Assembly: GCA_021740585.1 (NCBI GenBank)
Contig: JAIOZM010000006.1
Coordinates: 1 to 64,000, forward strand
Reading direction: 5' to 3'
Length of the DNA: 64,000 nucleotides
Origin: Bacteroidales bacterium
GTDB lineage: Bacteria > Bacteroidota > Bacteroidia > Bacteroidales > GCA-2748055
The notes below the pieces were generated by a model. It saw only the letters and a list, made by a program, of their open reading frames with translations. It was not told the origin of the DNA and searched no databases. Numbering within the stretch: position 1 is the stretch's first letter; each line of letters opens with the position of its first letter. The translations under genes were made by a program, and so were the position numbers. This document shows positions 38,443 to 48,483 of the stretch, in pieces.

Positions 38443-40380
38443 ATGATTTCAATAGATAATATTACAGTCCATTTTGGAGGTTTTGTTTTGCTGGATAAAG
38501 TTTCCTTGCAAATTGGGAACAAAGACAGGGTAGGATTGGTGGGTAGAAATGGCGCCGGGAAAACCACACTAATGCGTATCATAAGTGGTTTGCAAGAGGC
38601 AAATGACGGGAAAGTTATAAAATCGGCTTCCTCTGATATTGGCTATTTGCCTCAGCAAATGATCCATATGGAGGGCAAATCGGTGATTGATGAAGCGAAA
38701 ATGGCTTTTAAGGATTTGCTTCTTCTCGAAAAGAAAATTGAAACAACCAGCCATCTCCTGGCTACCAGAGAGGATTATGAATCGGATAGCTATCTGAATC
38801 TTATCAATGAATTAACAGAACTCAATGCAAAATTTGAGTTGGGTGGCGGAAATGCCATCCATGGTGATATTGAAAAAACTTTGCTTGGATTAGGATTCAT
38901 GCACCGGGATTTTGATCGTCCTACCTCCGAATTTAGTGGGGGATGGAGAATGAGAATTGAACTGGCAAAATTGTTATTAAAGAAACCTGCCTTTTTGTTG
39001 CTCGATGAACCTACTAATCATCTGGATATAGAATCAATACAATGGCTTGAGGATTATCTGAAGACATATGCCGGAGGTGTTATTTTAATTTCTCACGACA
39101 GAGCCTTCCTCGATAATGTAACCAATCGTACGGTTGAGATAAGCCTGGGCGGACTTACAGATTATAAAGTGCCTTATTCCCGTTTTGTTGTGCTAAGAAA
39201 AGAGAGACGCGAGCAAGAGATTGCCTCATACCAGAATCAGCAAAAACTAATAAAGGAAACCGAAGATTTTATCGAGCGGTTCAGATATAAAGCAACAAAA
39301 GCGGTACAGGTTCAATCGAGGGTGAAGCAGTTAAATAAACTCGTTCGGATTGAAGTTGAAGAAGAAGATAAAGCCACCATGAGCATTAAATTTCCACCGG
39401 CTCCACGGTCGGGGAGAGAAGTTGTTTCTGCTCTGAAACTGTCAAAAAATTATGGGTCTCATAATGTTTTGGATAACATTGATTTTCTCATCGAGAAAGG
39501 TGAAAAGGTGGCTTTTGTCGGAAAAAATGGTGAAGGGAAAACTACCCTTTCAAAAATTATCGCACAAGAAATATCCTATGAGGGACAACTGAAAATCGGC
39601 CATAATGTAAATATGGGTTATTTTGCTCAAAATCAGGATGAGTTGATGGATGGAAATAAAACGGTACTGGAAACCATCGATGCTGTGGCTGTGGGTGATG
39701 TGAGAGCTAAAATGCGGGATATACTGGGAGCTTTCTTGTTTAGCGGTGAAGACACAGATAAGAAAGTGAAGGTTTTGTCGGGGGGCGAACGGAGCCGCTT
39801 GTCGCTTGCTAAAATGCTGCTTCAAACACATAATCTGCTGCTGCTCGATGAGCCCACGAATCATCTTGATATGCGCTCAAAAGATATTTTAAAGCTTGCC
39901 TTAAAAAAGTTCGATGGCACTTTAATTGTAGTATCTCACGACAGAGAGTTTTTAGATGGCTTGATCGATAAGGTATATGAGTTTAAGGATCATAAGATCA
40001 AGGTTCATCTGGGCGGGATTTATGATTTTCTGAAGAAGAGAAAACTTGAATCGCTGCAAGAGTTGGAGCGAAAATCCGTTGCGAAAGTCATTTCAGAAAA
40101 CGAACAGTCAAAACCGCAGAATAAAAATAATTATATTCAGAAAAAGGAATATGAAAAGAAACTCAGAAAATTGCAGAACAGGATTAAGGATTCTGAAAAC
40201 AGAATTTTTGAGCTGGAAGAGGAACTCACAGAACTGAGTCAGAAAATGGGAGAGACGGAGATTCACGACCCTGAAATTTATAAAAAATACGGCAGTCTTG
40301 AATCCGAATTAGCAAAACAAATGGAAGAGTGGGAAAAAGCGTCAGATAAACTTTCTAAATTTGAAGAACAAAGTTTTTGA
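38443..40380 (+). CDS. ABC-F family ATPase (ribosome-associated)
   Basis: From the ATG at 38443 the protein is 645 residues. It has two ATPase domains: Walker A GRNGAGKT and GKNGEGKT; signatures SGGWRMRIELA and LSGGERSRLSLA; Walker B LLLDEPTNHLD in each. An interdomain linker at about 240-320 and a C-terminal coiled coil at about 545-640 follow the Uup/YdiF type. There are no membrane helices. ABC-F proteins bind the ribosomal E site to relieve stalling or antibiotics. The earlier in-frame ATG at 38398 is unlikely. Confidence 0.92.
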   Translation: MISIDNITVHFGGFVLLDKVSLQIGNKDRVGLVGRNGAGKTTLMRIISGLQEANDGKVIKSASSDIGYLPQQMIHMEGKSVIDEAKMAFKDLLLLEKKIETTSHLLATREDYESDSYLNLINELTELNAKFELGGGNAIHGDIEKTLLGLGFMHRDFDRPTSEFSGGWRMRIELAKLLLKKPAFLLLDEPTNHLDIESIQWLEDYLKTYAGGVILISHDRAFLDNVTNRTVEISLGGLTDYKVPYSRFVVLRKERREQEIASYQNQQKLIKETEDFIERFRYKATKAVQVQSRVKQLNKLVRIEVEEEDKATMSIKFPPAPRSGREVVSALKLSKNYGSHNVLDNIDFLIEKGEKVAFVGKNGEGKTTLSKIIAQEISYEGQLKIGHNVNMGYFAQNQDELMDGNKTVLETIDAVAVGDVRAKMRDILGAFLFSGEDTDKKVKVLSGGERSRLSLAKMLLQTHNLLLLDEPTNHLDMRSKDILKLALKKFDGTLIVVSHDREFLDGLIDKVYEFKDHKIKVHLGGIYDFLKKRKLESLQELERKSVAKVISENEQSKPQNKNNYIQKKEYEKKLRKLQNRIKDSENRIFELEEELTELSQKMGETEIHDPEIYKKYGSLESELAKQMEEWEKASDKLSKFEEQSF

Positions 40381-40396
40381 TTAATTTAGAGTCGGG

Positions 40397-41689
40397 ATGA
40401 AAAACAAATTAATAATACTAAGCCAGACCTTCCTTATCGTCGTAACAGCAGTTTTTACTTCCTGTACAACCAGCCTGAATACCCCTAAGAAGGAAATGAA
40501 TCTGGCCGATATTTATAATCCCAGCCGGTACAGCCTGCATCCCGACTATAGTGTTTATAACGTAAATGACTCAAATACTGTAGTATACCTTCGAATTTTT
40601 CCTGCCGAGCTTTTATTTAATCAGGCTAATGAGGAGGGAAAGTCATTGGCTCGTTTTTCAATTACGTATAAACTCTGGCAATATGACGAAAACAAGCTGA
40701 AAACAATATTAAGCGATTCGGCCCGCATCGACAAAACCCTCGATCAGGAGACCGTAAGGAATACTTATTTTTCTGCATTGCCTCTGAAGACAAAAAGTGA
40801 CTTTAGGTATATTCTGCAAATAAACATTAAGGATGAATTGAGATTAACCCAAAGCAGAAGCTATCTGATAGTAGACAAAACAGATCCTTATAACCGGCAG
40901 AACTTTCAATTGTTATCCACAAATGCTTACCCGGCATTCACCTATATTTTTAGAAAAAATGAGAGGTTTTTAATTAAATATAATAAGGAAGAATACGACA
41001 GTATTGTAGTTGATTATTATAATCTCGACCGGACTCTGCCAAGGCCAATTTTTTCGACAGCTCCTGAAATTCGGATGCGGTCTTTTCCCGATTCCAGCTG
41101 GATGCTTCCCTATACCGACACCAGTACCTTTAGCCTGGAAAGGCCCGGTATTTATATGTTTAAAATGGAGAAAGAGGCTAAATCGGGATTGACAGTCTAT
41201 AATTTTGGGGAGAATTTCCCAAATTTAAAAAACGCTAATGATATGCTTGGCCCTCTGGTATATTTAAGCTCCTCAGCAGAATTCAGGGACCTGAGGCTTA
41301 AGCCAAACCGGAAACTGGCCATCGATAATTATTGGCTGGATATAGCTGGAAATAAGGACGATGCGCGAGAACTGATAAGGGTTTATTATAACCGGGTGCT
41401 ATTCTCGAATTTATATTTTTCATCCTATAAGGAAGGCTGGAAGACAGACCGGGGAATGGTATATATTATTTTTGGGGCTCCGGATTTATTGGAGAAAAAT
41501 CCTGACGAAGAAATCTGGATTTATCGTACAAAAAAATCGTCATCTAAAATTGAATTTCGTTTTGTGAGAAATAATAGTCCATTGAGTCCTGAGGATTTTG
41601 AAATGGATAGAAATTCATCCTCCTCTGCCCTGTGGGCCGAAGCTGTTGAATCGTGGAAGAGAGGTAAAATTTATTCCCCCCTGTTATAA
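40397..41689 (+). CDS. GWxTD-domain lipoprotein
   Basis: The 430-residue protein has a lipoprotein signal (FTSC, Cys22). Its C-terminal third holds the family signature EGWKTDRGMVYIIFGAPD near residues 348-365, followed by EIWIYRT. GWxTD proteins are widespread in Bacteroidota and some other phyla, and their function is not established. The preceding part is beta-rich. It starts 16 bp after the ABC-F gene and precedes rlmB by 57 bp, so it may be part of that transcript. Confidence 0.88.
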   Translation: MKNKLIILSQTFLIVVTAVFTSCTTSLNTPKKEMNLADIYNPSRYSLHPDYSVYNVNDSNTVVYLRIFPAELLFNQANEEGKSLARFSITYKLWQYDENKLKTILSDSARIDKTLDQETVRNTYFSALPLKTKSDFRYILQINIKDELRLTQSRSYLIVDKTDPYNRQNFQLLSTNAYPAFTYIFRKNERFLIKYNKEEYDSIVVDYYNLDRTLPRPIFSTAPEIRMRSFPDSSWMLPYTDTSTFSLERPGIYMFKMEKEAKSGLTVYNFGENFPNLKNANDMLGPLVYLSSSAEFRDLRLKPNRKLAIDNYWLDIAGNKDDARELIRVYYNRVLFSNLYFSSYKEGWKTDRGMVYIIFGAPDLLEKNPDEEIWIYRTKKSSSKIEFRFVRNNSPLSPEDFEMDRNSSSSALWAEAVESWKRGKIYSPLL

Positions 41690-41746
41690 CAGAATTATCC
41701 TGCACCGGAAAGAAGGATTGAGTACCCTTTAATAATTAGCTTAAAA

Positions 41747-42493
41747 ATGGAAGAAAAAGATTTTATATTTGGCAGCCGAGCAATAATGGAGGCTATGTCT
41801 TCAAATGTTGAAATTGATAAACTTTTAATTGCAAGAAAATCGGAAAGTGAGATTTCAAAAGAATTGCTTGATTTGGCCAAAGAAAATAAGGTTCCGCTAT
41901 TGTATGTTCCGGTTGAAAAGCTGAATCGTATTACCCGGAAGAACCATCAGGGTGCCATTGCTTTTATTTCAGCTGTTTCTTATGTTCCTCTGGAGGAATT
42001 GATAAACTCCTGTTATGAAAAAGGCAAAGATCCTCAGTTTGTGATCCTGGACCAGATATCGGACGTGCGAAATTTTGGAGCAATTGCCAGATCTGCCGAA
42101 TGTATGGGATTTAATGGCATTATCATTGCTCATAAAGGAGCCGCTAAAATTAATGCAGATGCCGTAAAAACCTCAGCTGGTGCGTTGCTTAAAATTCCGG
42201 TAAGCAGAGTAAAATCGCTTGCTAATTCTATTAAATATTTAAAAGATTCCGGGATTCAGATTGTTTCTGTAACAGAAAAAGCAAGTGAAAATTGCTACAA
42301 TGCAAATTTAACAGGCCCTTTGGCTCTTTTAATGGGAAGCGAAGACAGAGGAATTTCTCCCAATCTTTTGTTTCTGTCCGATCAAAAAGTACTTATTCCT
42401 ATGGTTGGTGAAACAGAATCATTGAACGTGTCGGTAGCCAGTTCAATTTTGATGTACGAAGTAAACAGACAAAGAAATTCCGTAAAATTATAA
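41747..42493 (+). CDS. rlmB: 23S rRNA (guanosine-2'-O)-methyltransferase RlmB
   Basis: The 248-residue protein has the N-terminal substrate-binding domain (FIFGSRAIMEAMSS...LLYVPVEKLNRITRKNHQGAIAF) typical of RlmB and the SPOUT knot motifs DVRNFGAIARSAECMG, MGSEDRGIS and ESLNVSVASSILMYE. It methylates the ribose of G2251 (E. coli number) in 23S rRNA. Its 3' end overlaps the converging lrp-like gene by 6 bp. Confidence 0.95.
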   Translation: MEEKDFIFGSRAIMEAMSSNVEIDKLLIARKSESEISKELLDLAKENKVPLLYVPVEKLNRITRKNHQGAIAFISAVSYVPLEELINSCYEKGKDPQFVILDQISDVRNFGAIARSAECMGFNGIIIAHKGAAKINADAVKTSAGALLKIPVSRVKSLANSIKYLKDSGIQIVSVTEKASENCYNANLTGPLALLMGSEDRGISPNLLFLSDQKVLIPMVGETESLNVSVASSILMYEVNRQRNSVKL

Positions 42494-42949
42494 GGGTAAT
42501 TGTCTGCTGAATGACTCTTCCAAAGAAATAAAAGTCTCGGTTCTGGCAATGCCTGAAATTGCCTGTAGCTTATCAACCAAAACGTGCTTCAGATCCTCAT
42601 TATTTTTAGTGTAAACCTTAATAAATATACTGTAATTCCCTGTAGTATAGTGGCATTGAACAATTTCAGGAATATTCTTAAGTTTTTTAACTACCTCGGG
42701 ATACATACTCGCGCTATCAAGAAAAATTCCCATATAGGCACAGGTAAAATAGCCAATTTTTTTTGGATTTATTTTGAATTCGGAACCTGTAATAACTCCC
42801 AGTCTTGTAAGCCTTTGAATCCTTTGATGTATGGCTGCCCCTGAAACACTGCATTCCCTTGCAACTTCAAGGTAAGGTATCCTGGCATTTCCCATTATTA
42901 AAGAAAGAATTTTTCTATCAAGGTTGTCAATTTGTAAGCTGGTTTCCAT
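42488..42949 (-). CDS. Lrp/AsnC-family transcriptional regulator
   Basis: The 153-residue protein has an N-terminal winged helix-turn-helix (DNLDRKILSLIMGNARIPYLEVARECSVSGAAIHQRIQRLTRLGVI in pieces, about 7-55) and a C-terminal RAM ligand-binding/dimerisation domain (about 68-145). Lrp-type proteins respond to amino acids and often repress their own gene. The 392-bp AT-rich region upstream fits autoregulation. The effector cannot be read from sequence. Confidence 0.95.
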   Translation of the reverse strand: METSLQIDNLDRKILSLIMGNARIPYLEVARECSVSGAAIHQRIQRLTRLGVITGSEFKINPKKIGYFTCAYMGIFLDSASMYPEVVKKLKNIPEIVQCHYTTGNYSIFIKVYTKNNEDLKHVLVDKLQAISGIARTETFISLEESFSRQLPL

Positions 42950-43341
42950 TTCTTTTGTTTTATTGATATAAATTCAAAAAAATATATGTTTTATAAAAGT
43001 AATTTTACATAAAAATATTCAAATATATAATAAATAGTAAAAAAACATCTCAATTAACTTAATGATCAATAATTTACGATTTTATAATTTTCAGCTATTT
43101 TTCATTAAAAGGCAATGTTTTAAGAGCAAGAGACTTTACTTACAAATAGTAAGGAAAAGATTAATAAATCGTTAAAATATCTTATAATTGTAAGTAATGA
43201 CTACTATTTATTTATAAATTGAATAATTTAACGAATGTAATACTAAAAATCATAATAAATATAAAATGAAACATTTTATATAACATTTATTGAGTACTTA
43301 AGATTTGTTAGTAGTGGGTATCAGAAAAATGTTAAAAGTGC
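42950..43341. other. AT-rich intergenic region upstream of the Lrp-type gene
   Basis: This 392-bp gap lies between the lrp-like start and the MscS 3' end. It is extremely A/T rich. It holds two related inverted repeats, CTTAC-AAATA-GTAAG at 43139-43153 and CTTA-TAATTG-TAAG at 43181-43194, and phased A tracts that may bend the DNA. It could be a regulator-binding region. No RNA gene or ORF was recognised. Confidence 0.5.
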
Positions 43342-44613
43342 TTATTTTCCTGAGTTAATAGTGCCAATTAGATTCCTGAGATCTCCACCTCCCGGGTTTT
43401 GAAATACCCTTAAATCAAACCATGGAATGGCAGCCAGCACATGATCGAATATATCGGATTGTAAACTTTCATAGTCAGACCAGACCTTAATTTTACTGAA
43501 AACATATATTTCAATCGGGATACCTTTTTCTGAGGGTTGAAGTTGTCGAACAAGAAATGTCATATCTGTATTTATATCAGATCTGTTTTTTAAATATGCC
43601 TCCAAATATCTTCGCAAAATTCCTAAATTGGTCATTCTACGCCCATTTACCGGCATTGAGGTATCAATGGCATTTTTAATATTGAATTCATCAATTGTTT
43701 TTTCCCTTTCTTCAATGTATTCTTTAATGAGATGAAGTTTTTTTAATTTTCCTTTAAGTTCCTCATCAAGAAACTTCACGGAGTTCATATCAATATTTAT
43801 AGATCTCTTGATTCGTCTGCCCCCCGATTCCTCCATTCCTTTCCAGTTTTGGAAAGATTCATTAATAAGGGCATAAGTAGGAAAGCTGCTGATGGTTTTG
43901 TCCCAGTTCTGCACCTTTACCGTATTTAAACTTATTTCAAGTACAGTACCGTCTGTATCTCTGGAGGGAACCACAATCCAATCGCCAGGCTTAACCATTT
44001 GATTGGCAGAAATTTGTACAGATGCCACTAAACCCAGTAAGGTGTCTTTAAAAACCAGAAGTAGCACAGCAGCTACCGCACCAAGTGCAGTTAGCAGATG
44101 TTTTGCAGGATTTCCTGAAATATGGGAATAAATGAGTATTATAGTAACGAAATAGAGAAATAAATTTAGCAGTTGTACATAACCTTTTATCGGTTTCTCC
44201 TTGGCAACGGGAAATGTGAGATATATGCTATGCAAGGCTGAAACAAAAGATGTTGCCGTTAGTAACGAAATTATCATCATGTAAATTATCAAAACAGATT
44301 TGATAAAACTTACAATTTTCGGAAGATCAATAGCATAATCGATACAATAATACAGAACTATGGCCGGTGCAAAATGAGCTAGTTTATGAAAAACCTTTTT
44401 TGTAATAAAAACATCATCCCATGTATTGGCTGTTCGCTTAACAATGGTTTTAATGCTGGTAATTAAAATTCTCTTTGTAATATAATCAGATATAATCGCC
44501 AAAATTATTATGGATGAAATGACAACTAAATTTTCTATCCTCAAAGCCGCCCGATCTGATAAACCGGAATTATTTAACAACTCAGCAAGATCCGCTATCC
44601 ATTTTTCAATCAT
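43342..44613 (-). CDS. Mechanosensitive channel, MscS family (YbdG/YnaI-like)
   Basis: The 423-residue protein has about five membrane spans at about 25-200 and the MscS pore/beta domain signature around KDTLLGLVASVQISANQMVKPGDWIVVPSRDTDGTV (in pieces), followed by EISLNTVKVQNWDKTISSFPTYAL. A soluble C-terminal domain with RRIKRSINIDMNSV completes it. The length and tail fit the medium-sized YbdG group, whose channels open under membrane tension at hypoosmotic shock. It is monocistronic. Confidence 0.93.
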   Translation of the reverse strand: MIEKWIADLAELLNNSGLSDRAALRIENLVVISSIIILAIISDYITKRILITSIKTIVKRTANTWDDVFITKKVFHKLAHFAPAIVLYYCIDYAIDLPKIVSFIKSVLIIYMMIISLLTATSFVSALHSIYLTFPVAKEKPIKGYVQLLNLFLYFVTIILIYSHISGNPAKHLLTALGAVAAVLLLVFKDTLLGLVASVQISANQMVKPGDWIVVPSRDTDGTVLEISLNTVKVQNWDKTISSFPTYALINESFQNWKGMEESGGRRIKRSINIDMNSVKFLDEELKGKLKKLHLIKEYIEEREKTIDEFNIKNAIDTSMPVNGRRMTNLGILRRYLEAYLKNRSDINTDMTFLVRQLQPSEKGIPIEIYVFSKIKVWSDYESLQSDIFDHVLAAIPWFDLRVFQNPGGGDLRNLIGTINSGK

Positions 44614-44752
44614 ACTTTCTTGTTTTATTATTTTTTAATGAAGTCAACACATATTGGTATTGGTGCTGCGAAGTTAAAGGTTTAGTTTTTATCGTGAAAA
44701 CATAATTGAATTCTAAATCAGAAAAAATGATACATTCGAATGATTAATATAA

Positions 44753-44760
44753 TAATTTTG
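44753..44760 (+). promoter_or_regulatory. Probable -7 element of the second ECF sigma gene
   Basis: TAATTTTG matches TAnnTTTG, with TTCG at 44734-44737 as a possible weak -33 element. Transcription would start near 44767, upstream of all candidate start codons of the sigma gene. Confidence 0.45.
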
Positions 44761-44830
44761 ACAGATTTGGCAGGATTGGTTAGTGTAAAGCTTTTTTTTG
44801 TTAGTTTTGAGGCTAAGAAATTTTAATTCT

Positions 44831-45406
44831 GTGAATTCGTTTTCTGAAAAAGAAATAATTGATGGTATAAGGCGCCGGGATAACAGGGTGTTAAGCTATG
44901 TATATAAGAGTCATTATTCGGCTATTCTAAATCTTGTTTTAACGAATAGCGGTTCAGAAGATGATGCTAAAGATATATTTCAGGAAACCCTTATTGTGGT
45001 ATTTAAAAATATTCGGGAAAAAGCCGATTTTAATCTCTCCAGTGGTTTCCAAACCTATATGTATTCTATCGCCAGATTGCTCTGGTTGAAAACCATAAGA
45101 AACAGAAAAGAAGATCAAAAGAGACTTAATGAGAGTCATCCATACATCGATTTTGAACCACCAAAACCATTCAATGATCAGGATATCCGTTATTCGCTTT
45201 ACCAGCGGGCTTATAGAACAATACCGGAAGATTGTCAGGAAATACTCAGATTAACAGTGGATGGTGTTTCTCAAAAAGATATTGCGGAGAAATTAGGATT
45301 TCGAAGCGAGAATTATATTAAAAAGAGAAAGCATTTCTGTAAACAATATCTTATCGATAAGATTAAGGAAGATCCTGAATTTGAGAATCGAAATGATACT
45401 ATGTAG
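44831..45406 (+). CDS. ECF-type RNA polymerase sigma factor of the CHAT/peptide locus
   Basis: The protein is about 191 residues from GTG 44831; TTG starts at 44798 and 44807 are also possible because no ATG is present. Sigma region 2 reads DDAKDIFQETLIVVFKNI...FQTYMYSIARLLWLKTIRN and region 4 reads IPEDCQEILRLTVDGVSQKDIAEKLGFRSENYIKKRKHFCK. This belongs to the ECF type that sits beside TPR/CHAT proteins in Bacteroidota. It converges on the CHAT gene; a TPR protein of anti-sigma character lies 3.5 kb away. Confidence 0.88.
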   Translation: MNSFSEKEIIDGIRRRDNRVLSYVYKSHYSAILNLVLTNSGSEDDAKDIFQETLIVVFKNIREKADFNLSSGFQTYMYSIARLLWLKTIRNRKEDQKRLNESHPYIDFEPPKPFNDQDIRYSLYQRAYRTIPEDCQEILRLTVDGVSQKDIAEKLGFRSENYIKKRKHFCKQYLIDKIKEDPEFENRNDTM

Positions 45407-45455
45407 CCTCCTGCAGATACGTTTTACTTATTTCAAAAAAACCTCTGCTGCTAAT

Positions 45456-48287
45456 TCAATCTTTTTTATTTTTCAAGGACTCTTCTTCCTCCTGTTTGCG
45501 GTATCTGAGAAAAAACAATAATAATATCGGGAAGGGAATCATTAATATGCCGAAATTCAAAATATGAGTTTTTATCTCAGAGGGGTAAACGGGATCGGTT
45601 TCGCCTATAATAACAAAGCTTGACCAGAAAAAGGGATTGGACTTAAGCTGATCAGCGACGGAAAGAAAATCGAGTTTTGAACGGCGTAAAGCTTCTCCCT
45701 TGGAAAAACCCTTTCCCAGGTAATAGTAAAATCTTTCCATCAAATCAACAGTAGAATTGTCAGCCACTTCCCAAAGTGTCATTAAAATACTCGGGCAACC
45801 TGCATAGGTGAAGGCACGTGCCAGACTTTGAAACCCCTCACCTTCCTTCAGATTTCCAAAACCACTGCTGCAAGAGCTTAAAACAGCCAGATCTGCATTA
45901 ATCTGCATATTATAAATTTCATAGGTGTGAAGCAAACCATCGTTTAGTGTATCAACCAATTGAGTAAACGCCAGTTTCGAATATAAAGGCTTTTCATCAT
46001 CTAAAATTGTGTGCATGGCCAAATGCAGAATTCTGTAATCGGGAGCCAGTTTCTTAAAAGTCGATTCCGAAGCCTGCATATCCTGATATATATCCACATC
46101 CAGAATTTGAGAAATTTTGTTTACTTCTTCCTTAACTCCCGGAATACGAATTAGTTTTTTAACATCAGATTGCCTTAAAAGCTGGAAACCTGCATTTTGA
46201 CTGCTTAAATTTGAATAAGAAGGAGCAAAGGCCAGAATATTTTTCAATGACTTTTTAGTCTCTTTTGCCTTCATGAAGTGAATCGTGGAACTATAAGAAC
46301 TGCTAAAGCCATTTTCCTTTAATAAATAGGGGAGACGGTAATAATCTACTTTATCAGGATTCACTTTTTCCGATAAAAGTGCTTCAAAAGGAATGTAGGA
46401 TATTTCCTGATCCGGGATAACGATTACATTTTTATCTTTTAACTCTTCTTTAATGGGAGCAATTAGTGTGGAATAAAGATCATGTCCCAATCGGGTGTAA
46501 TTCCTGAAGGTCTGACCCACATCATGACTAAAACTCTGGGTAGTGATTACATTATAAAATTCCATGCAGTCTTTTCTGAAGCTCGAGTCAACCACTTGTT
46601 GATATAACTTCTTGGTTTTCGGACTAATTACATAGGTAAATAGGATGCTGTCTTTCATTGAATACTCCAGAATAACATCATTTTTTCCCAGGCTTTCGGC
46701 AGTCTCCCTAATGCTTATTACCTCTTCATTATATTTCAGATTATAATAATCAGGATAATTTTCTTCAAAGAATTTAATCAGATCATCGTACTCAATACTC
46801 ACATTAAACAATGACTTTTGCCAGTTGTTGATTTTTGTATCATCGGGGATTTCCAATTGCTCCTCTCCATGAATTAACTCCTTATAGGTCGAAATTTTCT
46901 GATTCAGATCAGCCTCCCTCTCCAATAACTCCTTGGGAATTCCTCCAAAATCCATAGCACTTTGAGTCCTCAAATTTGCTAAAAGATTAAAACCTTTCGC
47001 CCTTTCATTAAACTCAAATGCTTCATCAATATACTTTTCATCTTTAGTTATGGAATATAACTCCCCGGCCAGCATTTGTCCCATTTTATATTTATCAGCA
47101 TCCTCCCCGCCAACAATATACTCTGCACTTTGATTGTCGTATTGCCACCTCAAATTATCAAGTACTTTTGTTAAGTAAAAGCTGTGCTTATAAGCATCAT
47201 TGAGATCACGCAGATCGTTGGTCTTCAGGAAAATAGCATATTTTGATTTTATCAGATATTCCAGGGGTTCAACCAAATATCTAAATTTTACAAAATCTTC
47301 CTCAGGTATTAATGACTGATCCGTTTCAATAAGACTTAGATCTATATCGATATTTTTTATTATTCTAGATGCAAATTCAATTGAGTTTGAGTAATTACCT
47401 GTTTCATAATACAGCCTACTTAAGATACTGAAAATATCAATAGATAATGGGTGGTCTTCACTAAAAGTATTAAGAATTAAGGTAAGATTCTTTTTGTAAT
47501 AAGATAGCGCAGTATGATAATCAAATTTGTAATTGGTATAATAATCTGCATATAAATTGTTTAATATAAGTTTGTTAGTAAGTTTAAAAGATTCCTTATT
47601 AACTTTTTCATCTTCCATTTTACTTAAGTAATACAATACTTTACCCTCGTCTTGAAATTTATTAAAAACTTTATATCCAAGCGAATAAAAATTGAAATCA
47701 TCATAACCATATTTAATAAACAGGTTATGAGCCTTTTCCCAATAATAGTTCGAATTGAAGCTATCATTTAATTCAGAATATAGAATACTTAAACTGATAT
47801 AGCTTGCGCCAAGAGTAAAATAGTCTACTTTTTCAGCCGATAAAAGAGTTTCCACAGCTTGAAAAAAATATCTTTTAGACCTATCAAAGTCCTTCATTTT
47901 ATTATAAATTTCGGCTGTTACACCGTAAAGCGATCCAATTCTTACGTGATTAATATCAATCTGCTTTAAAATTTCTTCTGCTTTTTGAATGTGAAATAAG
48001 GCATCATCATACTTATTTACATAAATAAATGCAATAGCTAGATTTTGATGATTGGCTGATAGTTTAATTAAATTCTCAGATTGATGAATCTGAATTAAGT
48101 CAATGGCTTGCTTCAGATTTGAACTTGCCTCATAGTAATAACCTTCCTCTATTAAATGTTTTGATGTACCTGTCAAATGAGAAATGATTGAATCGAAGTT
48201 ATTTTGGGATTTCAGATTATTAAAAACAAATAAAAAGCTTAAAAAGAGAATCAGGAGGGGGCGATATGTATTTCGATTTTTGAACAT
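45456..48287 (-). CDS. TPR-CHAT protease-like protein with signal peptide and C-terminal anchor
   Basis: From the ATG at 48287 the protein is about 943 residues; ATGs at 48296 and 48329 would lengthen it. A signal peptide (LLILFLSFLFVFNNLKSQ) is followed by a TPR superhelix at about 35-450 and a CHAT domain at about 590-900. The caspase-like dyad is His759 in LHLAMH and Cys806 in LSSCSSG, 47 residues apart, and CPSILMTLWEV follows. A hydrophobic helix near 915-930 (ILMIPFPILLLFF) and a charged tail end it. The catalytic part should lie in the periplasm. CHAT enzymes cleave specific protein partners. The double-glycine peptide gene lies just upstream, divergent. Confidence 0.88.
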   Translation of the reverse strand: MFKNRNTYRPLLILFLSFLFVFNNLKSQNNFDSIISHLTGTSKHLIEEGYYYEASSNLKQAIDLIQIHQSENLIKLSANHQNLAIAFIYVNKYDDALFHIQKAEEILKQIDINHVRIGSLYGVTAEIYNKMKDFDRSKRYFFQAVETLLSAEKVDYFTLGASYISLSILYSELNDSFNSNYYWEKAHNLFIKYGYDDFNFYSLGYKVFNKFQDEGKVLYYLSKMEDEKVNKESFKLTNKLILNNLYADYYTNYKFDYHTALSYYKKNLTLILNTFSEDHPLSIDIFSILSRLYYETGNYSNSIEFASRIIKNIDIDLSLIETDQSLIPEEDFVKFRYLVEPLEYLIKSKYAIFLKTNDLRDLNDAYKHSFYLTKVLDNLRWQYDNQSAEYIVGGEDADKYKMGQMLAGELYSITKDEKYIDEAFEFNERAKGFNLLANLRTQSAMDFGGIPKELLEREADLNQKISTYKELIHGEEQLEIPDDTKINNWQKSLFNVSIEYDDLIKFFEENYPDYYNLKYNEEVISIRETAESLGKNDVILEYSMKDSILFTYVISPKTKKLYQQVVDSSFRKDCMEFYNVITTQSFSHDVGQTFRNYTRLGHDLYSTLIAPIKEELKDKNVIVIPDQEISYIPFEALLSEKVNPDKVDYYRLPYLLKENGFSSSYSSTIHFMKAKETKKSLKNILAFAPSYSNLSSQNAGFQLLRQSDVKKLIRIPGVKEEVNKISQILDVDIYQDMQASESTFKKLAPDYRILHLAMHTILDDEKPLYSKLAFTQLVDTLNDGLLHTYEIYNMQINADLAVLSSCSSGFGNLKEGEGFQSLARAFTYAGCPSILMTLWEVADNSTVDLMERFYYYLGKGFSKGEALRRSKLDFLSVADQLKSNPFFWSSFVIIGETDPVYPSEIKTHILNFGILMIPFPILLLFFLRYRKQEEEESLKNKKD

Positions 48288-48417
48288 TGATTGCATTGAT
48301 ACCTCAAAAGTGCAAAAACTTTTCATCAAATAAAAAAAAATGTTCCTATTTAAATACCAGTAAATCAGGCATGTACTTAAAAAGATAAAAATAATTTAAA
48401 AATAATTGGATTTTGAG

Positions 48418-48427
48418 GGTAACGTTT
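48418..48427 (+). promoter_or_regulatory. Possible ECF -35-like element of the peptide gene
   Basis: GGTAACGTTT lies 57 bp before the peptide ATG. It loosely resembles ECF -35 elements with an AAC core and stands out in AT-rich DNA. No matching -10 was identified, and the same motif was not found upstream of the other genes of the locus. Confidence 0.2.
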
Positions 48428-48483
48428 GGGCAATTCTTGGAATTAACTATTGAGAACAAAAATAACCCCAAACAATTTGAATC

